Shown here piece by piece: positions 19,152 through 29,468 of a DNA stretch of 64,000 bases. Where the stretch lies: NCBI GenBank assembly GCA_902581045.1, contig CACHMU010000003.1:1-64000 (forward strand). The letters are read 5' to 3'. The notes below the pieces were generated by a model. It searched no databases, was not told the DNA's origin, and saw only the letters and a program-made list of their open reading frames with translations. Positions within the stretch are counted from its first letter, which is position 1; each line of letters starts with the position of its first letter. The DNA comes from an uncultured Fidelibacterota bacterium. Its GTDB lineage: Bacteria > Fidelibacterota > Marinisomatia > Marinisomatales > TCS55. The position numbers were made by a program, and so were the translations under genes.

Positions 19152-20420
19152 TTATTTATCCGAAAAATTTGAAATATCCTCAAGTACTTCACTAAATTTT
19201 GAAGTGAAACTTGCCCCCGCAACACCATCAATGACTCTATGATCATATGATAATGAAAAAGGCATAATATATTTTGGTGAATTATTTTTTATTTTTTCAC
19301 TATAAATATTTTCCCACCAACTTTGTGAGATACCTAATATTGCAACTTCTGGAGGATTGATTATTGGGGTGAAAAAAGTACCACCTACCCCGCCAAGACT
19401 TGAAATTGTAAATGTTCCAGATTGCAGTTCATGTGGCTTAAGCTTTTTATCTCTAGCTCTCTGACTTAAATCACCTAGTTCTTTTGATAATTCAATTATA
19501 GACTTTTTATCTACATCTTTTACAACAGGTACTACAAGTCCGTTTGGAGTATCAACCGCAACACCTAAATTAAAGTATTTTTTAATAATAAGATTTTCAC
19601 CATTTTGATCTAAAGAACTATTGAATTTGGGCATTTCTTTAAGAACTATTGTAGCTGCTTTCATCAAAAATGGTAGAAATGTTACTTTTATTTTCTTTTT
19701 GGCATTATTTTTATTCAGTTTCTTTCTGTATTCATTCAAAGCAGTAATATCTGCCTTATCAAATTGTGTTACATGCGGTATTGATTGCCAGGCGTGCTGG
19801 AGTCGTTTGCCAGTAATTTTATTAATTTTTGTCAGTTTTTGTGCTTCAACTTTTCCCCATTGAGAAAAATCAACTTCTGGTTCTTGGTATCCAATATCCC
19901 CAGATGACATAGCCATTTGAAGTTTTATATAGTTATTAAGATCATCTTTGGTTATACGACCCTTAGCTCCAGTTCCTTTTATTATATTTAAATTAATATT
20001 TAATTCTCTAGAAAGTCTTCTAACCCCTGGTGATGCAAAACCATGTTTATTATCATTATAACTAAATGAATCATTTAATAAAGGTTCTTCAGGAGAGATG
20101 CTATCAGTTTTATCATCATCCTTTTTTGATTCTTCTTTTTCATTTTTAAATTCTGGAACAACAGCTGTTTTTTCAGATTTGTCATCTAATTCTACGCTAA
20201 TTAATTTTTGTCCAGTTTTGATTTCATTACCTACTTCAACAAAAATACTATTGACCTTACCATTAACTTCTGATGGTATTTCCATTGAAGCTTTATCTGA
20301 TTCTAAAACCAGAATTGTTTTGTCAGCTGTAATTACATCACCCACAGATACTTTAACCTCACTTACTTCCGCACCATCAATTCCTTCTCCTAAATCTGGC
20401 AGTTTAATCTCTTTAATCAC
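19152..20420 (-). CDS. aceF: Pyruvate dehydrogenase dihydrolipoyl acetyltransferase (E2), single lipoyl domain
   Basis: LVLESDKASMEIPSE lipoyl site; FASPGVRRLSRELNINL peripheral-subunit-binding domain; SLSYDHRVIDGVAGASF catalytic motif. Confidence 0.93.
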   Translation of the reverse strand: MIKEIKLPDLGEGIDGAEVSEVKVSVGDVITADKTILVLESDKASMEIPSEVNGKVNSIFVEVGNEIKTGQKLISVELDDKSEKTAVVPEFKNEKEESKKDDDKTDSISPEEPLLNDSFSYNDNKHGFASPGVRRLSRELNINLNIIKGTGAKGRITKDDLNNYIKLQMAMSSGDIGYQEPEVDFSQWGKVEAQKLTKINKITGKRLQHAWQSIPHVTQFDKADITALNEYRKKLNKNNAKKKIKVTFLPFLMKAATIVLKEMPKFNSSLDQNGENLIIKKYFNLGVAVDTPNGLVVPVVKDVDKKSIIELSKELGDLSQRARDKKLKPHELQSGTFTISSLGGVGGTFFTPIINPPEVAILGISQSWWENIYSEKIKNNSPKYIMPFSLSYDHRVIDGVAGASFTSKFSEVLEDISNFSDK

Positions 20421-20428
20421 CTTGACTC

Positions 20429-23083
20429 CTAAACGGTTATTGGACTTGGTTTTTCAGGGTCTAAATCATATTTTTTCATAGCACTTTGTATTATACTTGT
20501 TTCAATATTTCCTTCTAAAGCTAATGCCTTTAATGCAGTTAGTACTATATAATATCGATCAACCTCAAAAAATCTTCTCAGATTTTCCCTTGTATCGCTA
20601 CGCCCAAACCCATCAGTTCCAAGTGCATAAAAATTGCCGGGTACATAAGGTCCAATTTGTTCAGAAACCATTTTTACGTAATCAGAAACAGCAACAGTTG
20701 GTACATTATTTTTACTTAAGCATTTTTCTAAATGTGATTTTTTAGGTGTTTTGTCTGAGTGAAGCAGATTCCACCTTTCTGTTTCTTCTGCATCCCTTCT
20801 AAGTTCACTAAAACTTGTTACATTCCAAATACCAGCTTCTATTCCCCAATCCTTTTTTAATAATTTTTCAGCCTCAAGAACTTCTCGCATTAAAGGGCCA
20901 CTTCCTAATAATCTTACTCTAGGTGTTTTTGTTGATTTTATTTTATATAAACCATTTATTATATCTTTTTGTATTTTAGCTGGCATTGGAGGGTGCACGT
21001 AGTTTTCATTTTCCAAGGTTAAATAATAAATTACATCTTTATTCTCTTGACACATTTCCACGAGTCCACGATGTATAATTGTAGCAATTTCATAACCATA
21101 TGCCAAATCATAGGCTTTAATATTAGGTGTAGCCGCAGCAGCCAAATGACTATGACCATCTTGGTGTTGTAAGCCCTCACCATTTAATGTTGTTCGACCA
21201 GCTGTACCCCCCAACAAGAATCCTCGCGCTTTCATATCACCTGCTGCCCAAATCAAATCCCATGTTCTCTGAAATCCAAACATTGAATAATATATATAAA
21301 AAGGTATCATCTTTATACCATGATTACTATAGCTTGTTCCAGCAGCAATAAATGATGATACAGCACCAGCTTCATTAATCCCCTCTTCTAATATTTGCCC
21401 ATTAGTTGCTTCTTTATAATATAAGAACTGATCAGAGTCAACGGGGTCATAGAGCTGTCCTGCGCTGGAATAGATTCCAAGCTGTCGGAATAATGGATCC
21501 ATACCAAACGTTCTAGCCTCATCTGGTATTATTGGCACAATATTTTGACCGATATCTTTATCTTTTGCCAATAGAGTAATTAATCTGACATAGGCCATAG
21601 TTGTAGATATTTTTCTATCTCCACTACCATCAATTAATTCTTTAAAGATAGATATATTTGGAACTTTTAGTTTTTTAGATTTATCAGACCTTGATGGTAA
21701 AAAACCACCTAGCTTCTTTCTTTGATCAATAAGATATTTATATTCTTTAGTGTTTTTATTAAACCGATAGAAAGGGGCTTTCATTGCCTCTTCATCATTA
21801 AATTTTAGGTTAAACCTATCTCTAAAATATAAGAGTTCTTTTTCATTAAGCTTTTTTTGATTGTGTGTTATATTTCTACCTTCACCAGCTTCACCTAAAC
21901 CATATCCTTTTATAGTTCTAGCTAAAATCACTGTAGGTCTATCTTTATGATTAATAGCCTCATTATAAGCGGCGTACATTTTTTCAGGATCATGGCCGCC
22001 TAATCTTAATCGTTCTAATTGTTTATCAGAAAGGTGATCAACCATTTTTAATAGTTCAGATGATTTGCCAAAAAAATGCTCACGTATATATGCGCCATCT
22101 TCTACAATATATTTTAATAAATCCCCATCAACAATTTCTTCCAGTCTATTTAAAAGCAACTCATTAGATTCATTCTCAATCAACTCATCCCAATCGCTTC
22201 CCCATATTACTTTTATTACATTCCATCCAGCGCCCCGAAATGCACCTTCTAATTCCTGTATAACTTTTGAGTTTCCCCTTACAGGACCATCTAATCTTTG
22301 AAGATTACAATTAACTACAAAAACAAGGTTATCTAATTTTTCTCGCGTGGCCAAAGTTAGCGCACCAAGTGCCTCAGGTTCATCCATTTCTCCATCGCCT
22401 AAAAACGCAAATACTTTTCTAGAAGATTCTTTTTTTAGTTTTCGATCAGATAAGTAACGCATAAATCGAGCCTGATATATTGCCATTATTGGGCCTAAAC
22501 CCATAGATACAGTGGCAAACTGCCAAAAGTCTGGCATTAAATATGTATGTGGATAAGATGACAGTCCACCCTCTTCTGATAGTTCCCTTCTAAAATTATG
22601 TAAATGCTTAGCATCTAGTCGTCCTTCAAGATATGCTCTTGAATAAATCCCTGGAGATGCATGGCCCTGAAAAAATATTAAATCTGCCCCATCCTTATGA
22701 TTAGGTCCTTTGAAAATATGATTGAAAGCAACTTCATAAAGAGTTGCTGCAGATGCAAATGTTGATATATGACCACCAATTCCAGGCGTTTCCTTATTAG
22801 CTTTAGTAACCATAGCCATAGCATTCCATCGAATAATAGATTTAATTTTTCTCTCAAGAATCCTATCACCAGGATAAGAAGGCTGGTCCCCTGGTAAGAT
22901 TGTATTTATAAATGGTGTATTCGTATTAAATGGTAAGCGAGCACCGTTGGCTTGAGCAAATTCTATAAGTTTTTCTAATAGATATCTGGTACGCTCATAC
23001 CCGTGCTCTTCAAGAGCATCTTCAATTGACTCTATCCACTCTTTCGTTTCTTGAGGGTCTATATCTTTATATTTTTCCGCCAT
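20429..23083 (-). CDS. aceE: Pyruvate dehydrogenase E1, homodimeric AceE type
   Basis: 884 aa; FFQGHASPGIYSRAYLEGRL, FLGDGEMDEPE, GGTAGRTTLNGEGLQHQDGHSHL, GTDGFGRSDTRENLRRFFEVDRYYIV. Confidence 0.96.
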   Translation of the reverse strand: MAEKYKDIDPQETKEWIESIEDALEEHGYERTRYLLEKLIEFAQANGARLPFNTNTPFINTILPGDQPSYPGDRILERKIKSIIRWNAMAMVTKANKETPGIGGHISTFASAATLYEVAFNHIFKGPNHKDGADLIFFQGHASPGIYSRAYLEGRLDAKHLHNFRRELSEEGGLSSYPHTYLMPDFWQFATVSMGLGPIMAIYQARFMRYLSDRKLKKESSRKVFAFLGDGEMDEPEALGALTLATREKLDNLVFVVNCNLQRLDGPVRGNSKVIQELEGAFRGAGWNVIKVIWGSDWDELIENESNELLLNRLEEIVDGDLLKYIVEDGAYIREHFFGKSSELLKMVDHLSDKQLERLRLGGHDPEKMYAAYNEAINHKDRPTVILARTIKGYGLGEAGEGRNITHNQKKLNEKELLYFRDRFNLKFNDEEAMKAPFYRFNKNTKEYKYLIDQRKKLGGFLPSRSDKSKKLKVPNISIFKELIDGSGDRKISTTMAYVRLITLLAKDKDIGQNIVPIIPDEARTFGMDPLFRQLGIYSSAGQLYDPVDSDQFLYYKEATNGQILEEGINEAGAVSSFIAAGTSYSNHGIKMIPFYIYYSMFGFQRTWDLIWAAGDMKARGFLLGGTAGRTTLNGEGLQHQDGHSHLAAAATPNIKAYDLAYGYEIATIIHRGLVEMCQENKDVIYYLTLENENYVHPPMPAKIQKDIINGLYKIKSTKTPRVRLLGSGPLMREVLEAEKLLKKDWGIEAGIWNVTSFSELRRDAEETERWNLLHSDKTPKKSHLEKCLSKNNVPTVAVSDYVKMVSEQIGPYVPGNFYALGTDGFGRSDTRENLRRFFEVDRYYIVLTALKALALEGNIETSIIQSAMKKYDLDPEKPSPITV

Positions 23084-23193
23084 ATATATGATTTATTTTT
23101 ACGGATTATTTATTAGGAAATTACATCCTTTATTGAAAACAGATTGAGATTTATCTCTGAAAAGAATTTTAAATATCTTTAAAGAGTTTTTAT

Positions 23194-23445
23194 TTATATT
23201 GAATCAATATCTATATTATTCTTTTTAAGAAAATCTATAGTTTTACTACAAATAGGGGCAGATGTATATAAACGAATTTTTGTATTTTGAATTTCATTTA
23301 TTTTTTTTGCCTGATTTAAAACTCTTAGACCATCACTCATAATAATTCTACTTTTTCTGTCTATAATAATTCCAATATGATCATCACTTTGAACTAAATT
23401 AATTCTCGAGCTCAAACCAAAGTCTACAGCTGATATTTTTTTCAA
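23194..23445 (-). CDS. Hypothetical 83-aa protein
   Basis: ORF only, same strand as neighbours; no recognised motif. Confidence 0.35.
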   Translation of the reverse strand: MKKISAVDFGLSSRINLVQSDDHIGIIIDRKSRIIMSDGLRVLNQAKKINEIQNTKIRLYTSAPICSKTIDFLKKNNIDIDSI

Positions 23446-23451
23446 AACTAA

Positions 23452-24936
23452 TTAGTATTTTGCGGGCGCACCATTTTTAGGTGTTGAGTATACAATAAAC
23501 GATCTTATATCTTCATTAGATTTTCTTAAATCTTCTTTTCTGAGGTACATCATATGTCCGCTTCTATAACCTTTAAAAATCAACCTGTCTTTCATTCTAC
23601 CACTTGGGTCCAGACGCCACATAGTATATTTTGCATCAAAATATTTTGTTGCACCATCATAATAACCCGACTGTATCATTGTATGTAAATATGGGTTTTG
23701 AGCCATTGCTTGCCTAAGATTCTCACCAGTATTATTGTTTGATCTGTCCCAAGGCCTTACTGGACCAAACATATTATATTTTACATCTGTTTCAAATTTT
23801 AATACATTTTTATAATAGTAATTTATTGCCGGGGTGAAAGAATGAAGCCATGAGGTTAATTCAGAATTAAAATCAGGACGCTCCCCACCTTTGGTTTTAT
23901 CTAAACCCTTATAGCGTGAGTCTAAACGACCAACTGTGTAGCCTTCTTCCCTTAATAGTTCTTTCCAAAAAAATGATGTTGGAACATCTAGATTATAAGA
24001 AAGAATTGATTCTTTTGATATGCCAGAAAAGCGAGACATGGTTTCAGCCGCCTCATCTCTGGTTTCACTAGATACATACCCACCTTTTGCCAGGATAGGC
24101 ATTAATTGGTTTATAGAATAATCCTCAGATAGTTGTAAAACTTTAAGTAAATCTTGTGCCTGAAGATCTTTGGGTAATTTTTTATGATACCATGCAGCGG
24201 CAGTAAAATATGGTAATCTAAGCGAAGCGCCAAGAGGGCCAGCACGTCTACCAGCACCAGAATCAATTCCTAATTCTGTTGGAGAAACCAATATTACCCC
24301 ATTTAAATACATCCATTGTCGATTTTGTAATGCATGCGCGAGTCCAGAAACACGTGTTGTCCCATAGCTTTCCCCAATAAGATATTTTGGAGATTCCCAC
24401 CGATTTACACGCTGGATAAATGTATTGATCCATTCAGCTAAATATTTTATATCTGCATTTACGCCAAAAAAGGTCTCTTTTTTTACTTTTTTATCCAAAA
24501 TTCGTGAATATCCTGTGTTAACAGGATTGACGAATACAATATCAGCTATATCTAAAATGGAATATGGATTATTTTTAACACCGTATGGCTGAATTGGAAA
24601 CCCCTCATCATCAACATTAAGTATCATTGGGCCAGTGTATGCTAAGTGCATCCAGACGGAACCAGAGCCGGGGCCACCATTAAAGGAAATTAATATCGGA
24701 CGGCTAGCACGATTACTTATATTTTGACGCTCATAATAAGTATAGTGTACTGCTGCTATTGGCTTACCATCGTTGTCCCACACTGGTTGTGTTCCGGTTG
24801 TAGCACTATAATTAACCTTTTTGTTTTTAATTTGTGTACTATGAAATGTAACAATTGCAGTATCACCTGGAATAGATACAGATTGGGCTTTAATTATTCC
24901 TAATATGATAAAGATAAAAATAAATTTCTTTTTCAT
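23452..24936 (-). CDS. Secreted serine carboxypeptidase, peptidase family S10
   Basis: Signal peptide; ISFNGGPGSGSVWMHL; YLIGESYGTTRVSGLA (GESYG nucleophile); YRSGHMMY. Confidence 0.88.
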   Translation of the reverse strand: MKKKFIFIFIILGIIKAQSVSIPGDTAIVTFHSTQIKNKKVNYSATTGTQPVWDNDGKPIAAVHYTYYERQNISNRASRPILISFNGGPGSGSVWMHLAYTGPMILNVDDEGFPIQPYGVKNNPYSILDIADIVFVNPVNTGYSRILDKKVKKETFFGVNADIKYLAEWINTFIQRVNRWESPKYLIGESYGTTRVSGLAHALQNRQWMYLNGVILVSPTELGIDSGAGRRAGPLGASLRLPYFTAAAWYHKKLPKDLQAQDLLKVLQLSEDYSINQLMPILAKGGYVSSETRDEAAETMSRFSGISKESILSYNLDVPTSFFWKELLREEGYTVGRLDSRYKGLDKTKGGERPDFNSELTSWLHSFTPAINYYYKNVLKFETDVKYNMFGPVRPWDRSNNNTGENLRQAMAQNPYLHTMIQSGYYDGATKYFDAKYTMWRLDPSGRMKDRLIFKGYRSGHMMYLRKEDLRKSNEDIRSFIVYSTPKNGAPAKY

Positions 24937-24958
24937 TTTTTATTCCTTTAAAATTAGC

Positions 24959-25960
24959 TTAATTGTTTAAACGGGTGCTATATAGCTTTCCCTTATATAT
25001 AAATGTCATTTGATTATTTTTTCTTGCATTAGAGAAAGCTTTTTTAAAACCATCTAGAGAATATACAGATTGATTTTCATCAACTTCTACTTCCAAAACC
25101 AGACTTTTTCTTTTACCAGATAAAATAACACCCTCTTCATCAATTCTAGATATTATATAAGGGCCAATCTTTGATCCCAATGAATAGAGTTTATTATTAA
25201 TAATTGCACCCAGTGGTTTAGACAATATTGTTTGAGTTAGTAAATATTCTTTTTTAAATGACATCTGGCTCTCAAAATCTCTCTTCTTATTAGATAATCT
25301 TGATTCTGAAAAAATGTCATTTTTCCAATTAATTTGAGTTGATAAAATTTCATTAGGTATTTTAGGAACTGTATTTTTTATTTTTTCTATATTTATATTA
25401 TTATCGTAGATATTTTGATTTTGTAGCGATCTATATAAAAACATATTAAGGGATGCTTCCACTTGTCTTTTATTATTTGTAGACTTGATTTCCATTGCAT
25501 TTATGAGATAGCTCATTTCAGATAAAGCATTAATTAGTAAACCGATATTTAAAAAAGCCCCTCTTATCGAAAGCTCAACATTATACCTTTCTACCTTAAC
25601 GGTAAGACCTTGAATAGCATTTTGTGGGATATCAAGAGTGTTCTTTAATCTAGGAATTAGTTCATCTATCGAAACATTATATTTTTTGCAAATATCTTTA
25701 ATTTCATTTAATGCTAAAACAACATCGTCATCATTTTCGAAATAAGATGCTAGTGACGATATGTTTTTTATGTACCTATCATATTTATTTTGTAAATCCA
25801 ATATTGATTCATTATTTTTTTCAAAAAGTTTAATATTAGATTTTGTAAGATTAATTTTTTCTTTGGTTTCTTTTTGTAAATCTATAGAAACAAAGTTATA
25901 ATAACATATTCCAATGATTAATAATAACGTAGTAGCCATTTTATATGAATATATTTTCAT
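24959..25960 (-). CDS. PilO-like membrane protein with C-terminal PilP/GspC-HR-like domain
   Basis: Single N-terminal TM, coiled coil, PilO-like core (ALSEMSYLINAMEIKST), C-terminal PLGAIINNKLYSLGSKIGPYIISRIDEEGVILSGKRKSLVLEV. Confidence 0.6.
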   Translation of the reverse strand: MKIYSYKMATTLLLIIGICYYNFVSIDLQKETKEKINLTKSNIKLFEKNNESILDLQNKYDRYIKNISSLASYFENDDDVVLALNEIKDICKKYNVSIDELIPRLKNTLDIPQNAIQGLTVKVERYNVELSIRGAFLNIGLLINALSEMSYLINAMEIKSTNNKRQVEASLNMFLYRSLQNQNIYDNNINIEKIKNTVPKIPNEILSTQINWKNDIFSESRLSNKKRDFESQMSFKKEYLLTQTILSKPLGAIINNKLYSLGSKIGPYIISRIDEEGVILSGKRKSLVLEVEVDENQSVYSLDGFKKAFSNARKNNQMTFIYKGKLYSTRLNN

Positions 25961-27462
25961 ATTGTAATATCTATAGTAAAAAGTATACTGCTTTGTTTAA
26001 TGGTTTGTTGATTAATTAAAACAGCATCTTTTATAAGATTTTGTTTTTTTATATCGCTTATCATTTGGTTTAATATTCGCCTTCCACTTGAGCCCGCAAC
26101 TCCAATTTTACCATAGAGTGATACAACAAAGTTTCCGCTTTCTTCTTTTTGATTGAGCGTTAATCGGCTAATACTAGTTGCATCAGGAACTAATGATGAA
26201 AGCAATTTTGTAATAAGAACACTTTTTTTTGAATAATGTTCATCAAAAGCTTTTGTTTTGACTAATTGCTCACCAACAATATTGCTTTTTATTAAAGATA
26301 ATTTTTTTTCTTGAATGGGAAGGAAATGATTTAGATCTCTTGATAATATATAATTATTTGAAGAGAAATATATAAGTGAAATTACTATACTAGTTTGGAT
26401 TATTACACCAACACCTGTTCTCCAAATAGATGAAGATGTTTTTGATGATATAGTTTGATAATCAAAATTTTGAACCTTATCTATGCTATCCTTTTCAACA
26501 ATAGTTTCTTTATTATCTAATTTTTCATTATCAGAGGACTTTTCACTTTCTTCAAAGGGAGTTTTCTCATTGATATGTGAATAGTCACTCTCGTGTTCAG
26601 AGTCTTCAATTTCAACTGATTCATCAGTGCTGATTCCAGATTCCTTTTTTAATTGATCTAGGCTTTCCTTCACAGATGGTTGAGCCTGCTCAATTAACTG
26701 ACGATGTTTGCTGATATCAATTTTTAAGCGAACCTCATCTATATCTTCTTCATATTTAATAAGCTTCGTTTTTTGCTTATCTAAATATTGACTGTATGTT
26801 TCATCTTTTTGTCCAGTTAGGGCAGCTTCTTCAATTATCAACTTTAATTTCGCATATGATCTTTTTGTTATGGTGACATCTGACCCTATAAGTGTTTTGG
26901 TGGCTTTGTTTAATTTTTTTTCAAATTCTTTTTTAGCTGCCTTTACTCGTCTTTTACTAGCCACAACCGAACAACGAATTTTCTTTTTTTGTAATTCATC
27001 AAAGTGATTTTCTATCGTACTGTAATGATCACACCATAATATATTATATGATTCAGATATTTTTGATTCAGGTTCAAGCGACATAATCAAATCATGATAT
27101 TTATTTATTTCGCGCTCTATTGCTACAAAATCATTTGCGGTTGAATTATCATTTATATTTAATAATAAATTGATGATGTTGGATTCACCATTTGATAGTT
27201 TGAGTTGAAACAACTGATATTTTTGTTCCTCTATGCTCTTTCTTATAGATTTAAGATATTCATTATAATCTTTATCTTTCTCTGCAAGGTCTTTACCCTT
27301 ATCTATAATTTTTTCAAGCTTTTTTATTGTGTCAGATACACTTTTAAAATCCTTTATAGAGCTAGTTGTTTTAGTATTAATATCTCTTTTGATTTTATAC
27401 TTATCAGCTAATTTCGAATGAACTGAATTAATATCAACTTTAGCTTTTTTATCTTTACTCAT
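25957..27462 (-). CDS. PilN-like protein with long charged/coiled-coil N-terminal cytoplasmic extension
   Basis: ~350-aa hydrophilic N-terminus, TM (VGVIIQTSIVISLIYFSS), then ITKLLSSLVPDATSISRLTLNQ PilN-like periplasmic region. Confidence 0.6.
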   Translation of the reverse strand: MSKDKKAKVDINSVHSKLADKYKIKRDINTKTTSSIKDFKSVSDTIKKLEKIIDKGKDLAEKDKDYNEYLKSIRKSIEEQKYQLFQLKLSNGESNIINLLLNINDNSTANDFVAIEREINKYHDLIMSLEPESKISESYNILWCDHYSTIENHFDELQKKKIRCSVVASKRRVKAAKKEFEKKLNKATKTLIGSDVTITKRSYAKLKLIIEEAALTGQKDETYSQYLDKQKTKLIKYEEDIDEVRLKIDISKHRQLIEQAQPSVKESLDQLKKESGISTDESVEIEDSEHESDYSHINEKTPFEESEKSSDNEKLDNKETIVEKDSIDKVQNFDYQTISSKTSSSIWRTGVGVIIQTSIVISLIYFSSNNYILSRDLNHFLPIQEKKLSLIKSNIVGEQLVKTKAFDEHYSKKSVLITKLLSSLVPDATSISRLTLNQKEESGNFVVSLYGKIGVAGSSGRRILNQMISDIKKQNLIKDAVLINQQTIKQSSILFTIDITI

Positions 27463-28277
27463 TATTTTTTCTTTTTATTAACAAACCTTCCAACGGCTAA
27501 AGCAACTTTGTCATAACTTTGTGCAACCATACTACCCGGTGAATATTCGTGTATAGATTGACGGCTACTGTGTGACTTAGCTATGATATTAGAATATGGT
27601 ATAGTAGCATTAAAAACCCCAGAAGAAAACTTATCATCTGCAACCTTCTTCATCTCTCTTGACTGTGCGGAATTATTTACATATTTTGTTAATAGAATAG
27701 GCAGTGGTTTTATGCGTGGATTAAGTTTCTTTACATCATCAATTATTTTTTTGATAACTACTCGCGCATCCAAGGACCATTGATCTTCCGCACTTAATAT
27801 ATACCAATACCAATTACTTAGGAGTAAAGCATTTAATGTAAGCACGGATGCCTTTTGAGGGGGGGTGTCAAAAATAATATAATCAAATTGAGATTTAAGT
27901 TTTCTACTAAAAAAATGAATGAAAAGTCTAAAAATATTTGTATCTAATAATGATTTCATTTCAACTTCAGTACTATCCAACATAAGGGTAGATGCTAAAA
28001 GCTTGATATTGGGGTTTCTTGTAGAAACTATATAGTCAGATGCACTATCTCCAGATGATTTCAATAAATTAGTAATGTTTTTTCCGTTTTCGACAACATC
28101 TCTATTGTAGTTTTTCGCAAGTGTTGATGAAGAGTTTGCCTGAGCATCAAGATCACAAACAAGAACATTTTTCCGTTTATTAGCAAGACTCCATGCAAAA
28201 TTTATTGCCGTTGTTGATCTGCCAACACCACCTTTATTGCAAACGATAGTAATTATTTGTGTTTTTTGTTTGGCCAT
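27462..28277 (-). CDS. ParA/MinD-superfamily ATPase (variant P-loop KGGVGRST)
   Basis: VCNKGGVGRSTTAINFAWSLA, VLVCDLDAQANSS, YIIFDTPPQKA. Confidence 0.88.
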   Translation of the reverse strand: MAKQKTQIITIVCNKGGVGRSTTAINFAWSLANKRKNVLVCDLDAQANSSSTLAKNYNRDVVENGKNITNLLKSSGDSASDYIVSTRNPNIKLLASTLMLDSTEVEMKSLLDTNIFRLFIHFFSRKLKSQFDYIIFDTPPQKASVLTLNALLLSNWYWYILSAEDQWSLDARVVIKKIIDDVKKLNPRIKPLPILLTKYVNNSAQSREMKKVADDKFSSGVFNATIPYSNIIAKSHSSRQSIHEYSPGSMVAQSYDKVALAVGRFVNKKKK

Positions 28278-28293
28278 TTGCTTTTTTTATAAC

Positions 28294-29043
28294 TCACTTA
28301 ATAATTGACACACCCTCAGATGTAGCTTCTAAACCATCTTTTGATGTAGAGAGTTTAGTGTTTAATCTTAAATCATTTCCTATTTCATATCTATTATTAT
28401 CATCTCCCCCATCCCACTTCATTTTTTCTTTGAAAAATCGGCTCTCTAAAAATACACTAATTTCATATGAGTTTGTTGTATTTAAGGACTTATAGGCAAT
28501 AACACATTCTATGGGTATTCCATTATTGTCAAATTGGCTTTGCTTAGTCTTAAGAGTATCATTATTTATTAAACTATTTCCATTCTCCCAGTTATCAAGA
28601 TTCTGTTTCCTTTGATTATTAGCTTGTGGCAAACTTTGTATTTCAGGTTTATTGGCATTTAGAAGCGAATGATATAATTTATTTTTTACATTTGTAACGT
28701 AAGTATTTAAATCAAAGTTTATTATAGTACTATAAATATGTTCAGCAGTTTTCAATGATTTATAATAATAGTAATTAAACGGTAGTGTCACGCTTGTATA
28801 TGCGGGGTCTCTAAATATATTCGTTAATAATTTCTCATTATATAGAAGTTCACTGATATTATTGTTTATTCCAGATTTAGGGTATTCACCATTAACTGTA
28901 TAATAAAACTGTATTGATTTTGATAAAGCACGGGCATTAAATATTCTTAATTGATCTCTTGATGCTTTCATAGCTTCAATGCTTACAGTGGACATGAAAA
29001 GTATTAATGAAAAGAAAATAACAAATTTTGTAAAATATTTCAT
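28294..29043 (-). CDS. Pseudopilin-like secreted protein
   Basis: N-terminal hydrophobic segment; ARALSKSIQFYYTVNGEYPKSGINNNISELLYNEKLL resembles the pseudopilin region after the N-terminal helix. Confidence 0.45.
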   Translation of the reverse strand: MKYFTKFVIFFSLILFMSTVSIEAMKASRDQLRIFNARALSKSIQFYYTVNGEYPKSGINNNISELLYNEKLLTNIFRDPAYTSVTLPFNYYYYKSLKTAEHIYSTIINFDLNTYVTNVKNKLYHSLLNANKPEIQSLPQANNQRKQNLDNWENGNSLINNDTLKTKQSQFDNNGIPIECVIAYKSLNTTNSYEISVFLESRFFKEKMKWDGGDDNNRYEIGNDLRLNTKLSTSKDGLEATSEGVSIIK

Positions 29044-29063
29044 TAATAAGTAATCATGGTTTT

Positions 29064-29468
29064 TTATTGGATAATTTCTATCGAGCTTATTATGTTTTGA
29101 GTAAAATCATAACCAATGATAAATATTAAAAGTAAGGACAATACAATTAACAAAGTAAATGACTGCTTAAATATATCAGTAGAATTAATATTTAAATCAA
29201 CGGGAGCATCGGTATCTAAAGCTTGTGATGCAGTAGATTTTAGATTTTTAGGTTTAAGTATAGTGTCATAATCTGGCTTAACAGTCTTTTTGTTGGTGTC
29301 TCCAACTTCAGCAGGCTTCTTTATCATGCCATGTATATATAAATCACAAATTTTACATTCAGTATCATTGATAGTTAAACGCTCATTACAATTAGAACAA
29401 ATATAAGTGTTAGAGAATGGGTAGGCTGGGTCGCGAGGGTCAGATAGTCTATGAACGAGGTTTTTCAT
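29064..29468 (-). CDS. Zinc-ribbon protein with C-terminal TM segment
   Basis: YICSNCNERLTINDTECKICDLYI (two CxxC); hydrophobic SFTLLIVLSLLLIFIIGYDF. Confidence 0.6.
   Translation of the reverse strand: MKNLVHRLSDPRDPAYPFSNTYICSNCNERLTINDTECKICDLYIHGMIKKPAEVGDTNKKTVKPDYDTILKPKNLKSTASQALDTDAPVDLNINSTDIFKQSFTLLIVLSLLLIFIIGYDFTQNIISSIEIIQ

Noticed and set aside
17736-23083. Unusual pyruvate dehydrogenase operon
   Set aside because: AceE-AceF-Lpd gene content and motifs are ordinary.
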